Part shown: piece after piece, positions 18,301-20,417 of the stretch
Numbering within the stretch: position 1 is the stretch's first letter
Layout of the letters: each line of letters begins with the position of its first letter
NCBI GenBank assembly: GCA_009733575.1
Contig: ML770089.1
Coordinates: 1 to 20,417, forward strand
Origin: Gymnopus androsaceus JB14
Lineage: Eukaryota; Basidiomycota; Agaricomycetes; Agaricales; Omphalotaceae
Length of the DNA: 20,417 bases
Reading direction: 5' to 3'
Notes under the pieces: generated by a model
The model's database searches: none
What the model saw: only the letters and a program-made list of their open reading frames with translations
Told to the model about the DNA's origin: nothing
Program-made: the position numbers and the translations under genes

Positions 18301-18432
18301 GTATGCCTAAAGAGATGGACTTGGGCATTCAAATTTCGAGTTAAGTTTGGGGAAAGGACTGGACTTGATCATTGTTTGAAGTATGGACAGACAATGGCCA
18401 GTTACTTAGTGCTCCAAAGGCTCACTAAGTAG
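15370..18432. other. CpG-poor region with coding-like remnants, no confident gene
   Basis: Several plus-strand segments look like exons, though I could not connect them: 15841-16047 (KHPRKLYRLHGKGGRIVD... and GKPLGCPRRGRRM, resembling an AT-hook whose central Arg became Cys), about 16065-16200 (RDWGLEISEKLDMMEVSAV, then CECNIPGCQCHN), about 16226-16333 (IKEEGVASRMEVEECQNN), 17264-17446 (GKGIGGLDIGDSGGSKKR) and 18037-18432, which has one TAG at 18220-18222 in an otherwise open frame (RRASGLPSQIQW, LKRWTWAFKFRVKFGERTGL). On the minus strand, 17635-17835 is open (NKDALTAHARSAGIDFP). An old multi-exon gene or DNA transposon eroded by C-to-T change is the simplest reading. Confidence 0.35.
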
Positions 18433-18612
18433 CAATAACTGAATGAATCCAGTAAAGGGTAGGAACAGGAGTTTTTCTTGATCTTGATGGTGGTTGAGAG
18501 GAAGAGAGTTAGGTGCCGGCACTTAGAGTGCCAAAACAGAAAAGTTTAAGTGTTATGTATTTTCTCTCCATATACGCTGGGCTCTCCTTCTTACTGTGCT
18601 GGGATTCTATTT

Positions 18613-18756
18613 TTTACTGGACTCGTTCAGTAAAACTGTTAACTGGATTCATTTAGTTAATGATGGAAACTTGTGAGCTGTGGTTCACAAGTTCTTGAGC
18701 CTCTAATTTCATTGTGGCAGACCCAACTATTGTTTCCACTGGCCTGAATTCAGGCC
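18613..18756. repeat. Cluster of four short inverted repeats
   Basis: In sequence: TTTACTGGACTCGTTCAGTAAA (18613-18634 as two 7-8 base arms), a related unit TTAACTGGATTCATTTAGTTAA (18639-18660), AACTTGTGA...TCACAAGTT (18668-18693, 9-bp arms) and the perfect palindrome GGCCTGAATTCAGGCC (18741-18756). The first two share a plan and look like duplicates. AACTATTGTTTCCA at 18725-18738 also occurs in the right arm of the 645-bp element (about 11938-11951). Confidence 0.7.
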
Positions 18757-18932
18757 AAGACCTTCTGTTAAGATACTTCCATCTAAACCTTGGGGGATAG
18801 ACTTAACTTGGTGTTGCTTCAATGGATTAGTTGTTACCTTGGTGTATTACTTAAGTACACACTATTATCGAATTGTATTTGCTTTTCCCATAGTTATGCA
18901 GCGCCAACGTGCCATTTTTGACTGAATTCAGG

Positions 18933-19079
18933 TCAATTTGAGCAGCTTTGCGCAGCATCACAGAAAGCAATTATTTTGCCTCCTGATGTTACTCCATAAT
19001 CTTTAGCCCACTTTTGAGTCATTATTTGAACCCTTGGTGATTTCAAGGTGCTAGTGATTTTTGTGGATTTTTTGCTCAT
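18933..19079 (-). pseudogene. Short fragment resembling the start of a transposase
   Basis: A minus-strand frame from ATG 19079 reads MSKKSTKIT...QKWAKDYGVTSGGKIIAFCDAAQSCSN and stops. The order of an aromatic-rich helix, Gly-Lys-Ile and Cys-x5-Cys weakly recalls the BED-type zinc finger at the start of hAT-type transposases in fungi. The frame ends exactly at a GAATTC-centred palindrome (18918-18936). Assignment is tentative. Confidence 0.25.
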
Positions 19080-19760
19080 TGAACTTTTACAACAGGTAAA
19101 TAGTTTACAATATGTTTCATAGACATAAGTTGCATAGCATCTCAAACTGTGTGGCATACAATAAGGAGCTTGCGCTGCTAAGCCATAGACACATATAGGT
19201 CATGCAGTTTCAAACTGCACAGTATGCAATAGAGAACTTGCTAAGCTATACTGATTTGGGCCACCTTGGACTCATGCTTTGTGTGCTGGATCCAGAATGG
19301 ACACCCAAGACAAAAATGAAATTGTTCCAGTGTATTGGCACTACCTAAAGGTATGTGATATCCCTATTGTACTAATAGCCAGGTTTAAATGTGCTTGAGT
19401 TATAGGTGCTTTGCTAAGATACCCAGTTTGGTGCTATTATCATTAAATAGCTTGTAGCAGGACAAGATCTCAATCTGGGAGCTAAAATAATTATTTTTGT
19501 ATTGGTCGAGACTATATTATGCCCTGCAAGCTCTAAGCCTCAGGTATTGAAAAACGCTAAAAAAGAGCAACTTGCCTTGTTAAATACATGCCAATAGCAT
19601 GAATGCGTCCATCCGGAGCTTATTGGAATAAGCCAAAATCTTTATTTGGGTCATCTTAAGCCCCTCTAGTGATATGTTTGAGCAAGAGAATAAGTATTGG
19701 GGTTCTGCAAGCTCAAAACCAAAACTTATTAAAAAAAGTGGTAGAAAAACTTAGTGGAGG

Positions 19761-20027
19761 TATTCGCTGTGAAAGGGTTGCACAGCCACTGATTGTAATG
19801 ATGTGGGATGCTTCCAAATATGGCTAGGATAGTTGACTCAAAAATTTGGAGCAAACAGAGCAGTGGTTAATGAGCGAACACATTATCTTGTAGTGCAAGG
19901 TATGGAGCTATTCGCTTTGAAAGGGTTGCACAGCCACTGATGGCAATAATGTAGGATGCTTCCAAATAAGGATAAGAAGGTTGAGTCAAAAATTGGTGGC
20001 AAACAGAGCAGTGGTTGATGAGCGAAT
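19761..20027 (+). repeat. Tandem pair of 119-bp terminal-inverted-repeat units
   Basis: Two direct copies, 19761-19879 and 19909-20027, share GTTGCACAGCCACTGAT, GGATGCTTCCAAATA, GTCAAAAATT and CAAACAGAGCAGTGGTT(A/G)ATGAGCGAA. Each begins TATTCGCT and ends with its complement AGCGAA, so each unit looks like a small MITE. The spacer is 29 bases. Copies differ at roughly one base in six. Confidence 0.85.
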
Positions 20028-20417
20028 GGCTCAAAAAACTTTGAAAGGCACTATGGGGCATAGTGACTACCGGGATAGCCCCTAGGCGGCGGTGAGGAAA
20101 AGAAGACGGTTAAGAAAAAGAAGACGAAAAGAAGATGGCGGTAAAGAAAAGAAGACAAAAAGAAGACAAAAGTAGACAAAAGTAGACGAAAAGTAGACGA
20201 AAAGTAGACGGGAAAAGCAAGCTTGCTTTTTGGGTGTAATATGGATAGAGTAATGATAGGTCGATTGTGCAAGTATGGCCATGCTAGCATGTGTTATGAT
20301 CAGAAACAATCATACTCTTGACTGACAGATCCTAATTAGTACAGTCACACATCTAAACAAGCGCGCACTTATATAGATATACAAGGGTAAATAAGGGAGA
20401 ATGATAAGGGATAATAC
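20028..20417. repeat. Purine-rich tandem-repeat tract and right edge
   Basis: About 20095-20210 is almost purely A and G on the plus strand, built of GAAAAGAAGAC-like units that give way to four to five copies of AAAAGTAGAC(G). It ends at an 18-bp perfect palindrome, AAAAGCAAGCTTGCTTTT (20213-20230). Open frames on the minus strand here are Phe/Leu/Ser-rich artefacts of this composition. The last 190 bases show nothing further. Confidence 0.7.

Larger units (their letters stand above)
18433..19760. other. CpG-poor intergenic region with palindromes
   Basis: No intact gene. It holds a cluster of short palindromes (18613-18756), another GAATTC-centred palindrome (18918-18936) and a short transposase-like remnant on the minus strand. 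The remainder, 19080-19760, shows only short open frames. Confidence 0.4.

Noticed and set aside
20051..20309. Minus-strand Phe/Leu/Ser frames as membrane proteins
   Set aside because: Composition is dictated by the polypurine repeat; no start context or homology.

Overview
The window looks like nuclear DNA of a basidiomycete fungus, most likely an agaricomycete. The reasons are many short GT-AG introns (46-60 bases), a FunK1-type protein kinase (a family expanded in these fungi), an AA9 lytic polysaccharide monooxygenase (LPMO) gene, and abundant small non-autonomous DNA elements. There is no operon, rRNA, tRNA or CRISPR array. It is an accessory, repeat-rich region in which most genes show damage. 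Layout, left half: a possible 3' gene end on the plus strand (85-336); a minus-strand AA9 LPMO gene (start at 2453) whose Ser/Thr-rich tail with 21-bp repeats and two four-cysteine modules has lost its reading frame; a plus-strand FunK1 kinase (2976-4894) whose last ~80 codons have decayed; a largely empty stretch with repeat copies (5144-8345); and the 5' half of a RINT1/Tip20-family gene (8346-9919), with intron structure still recognisable but broken by stops and a frameshift. Middle: a small coiled-coil protein on the minus strand (10166-10798), then three inverted-repeat elements: a 645-bp hairpin element (11504-12148, flanked by AAT), a 149-bp element (12945-13093, flanked by TTA) and a 204-bp hairpin (15166-15369). 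Between them lie a possible small multi-exon gene (13119-13706) and an intact two-exon minus-strand gene with a degenerate PD-(D/E)XK-like motif (14043-15142). Right: from about 13.7 kb to 20 kb the DNA is strongly CpG-depleted (8 CpG in 16021-17040 by hand count, against 18 in only 240 bases of the FunK1 gene). It contains coding-like remnants, clustered palindromes, a tandem pair of 119-bp repeats and a purine-rich repeat tract. No genes here clearly work together. The secreted LPMO would act on extracellular polysaccharide, the FunK1 kinase would be intracellular, and the RINT1-like copy is a relic of a vesicle-tethering gene. The strongest novelties are the altered active-site shell and Cys-module tail of the LPMO, a recurring palindrome built on GGCCTGAATTCAGGCC, the large hairpin element, and the intact gene inside CpG-depleted DNA. 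Everything is read by eye. Family assignments rest on recalled motifs, not searches.
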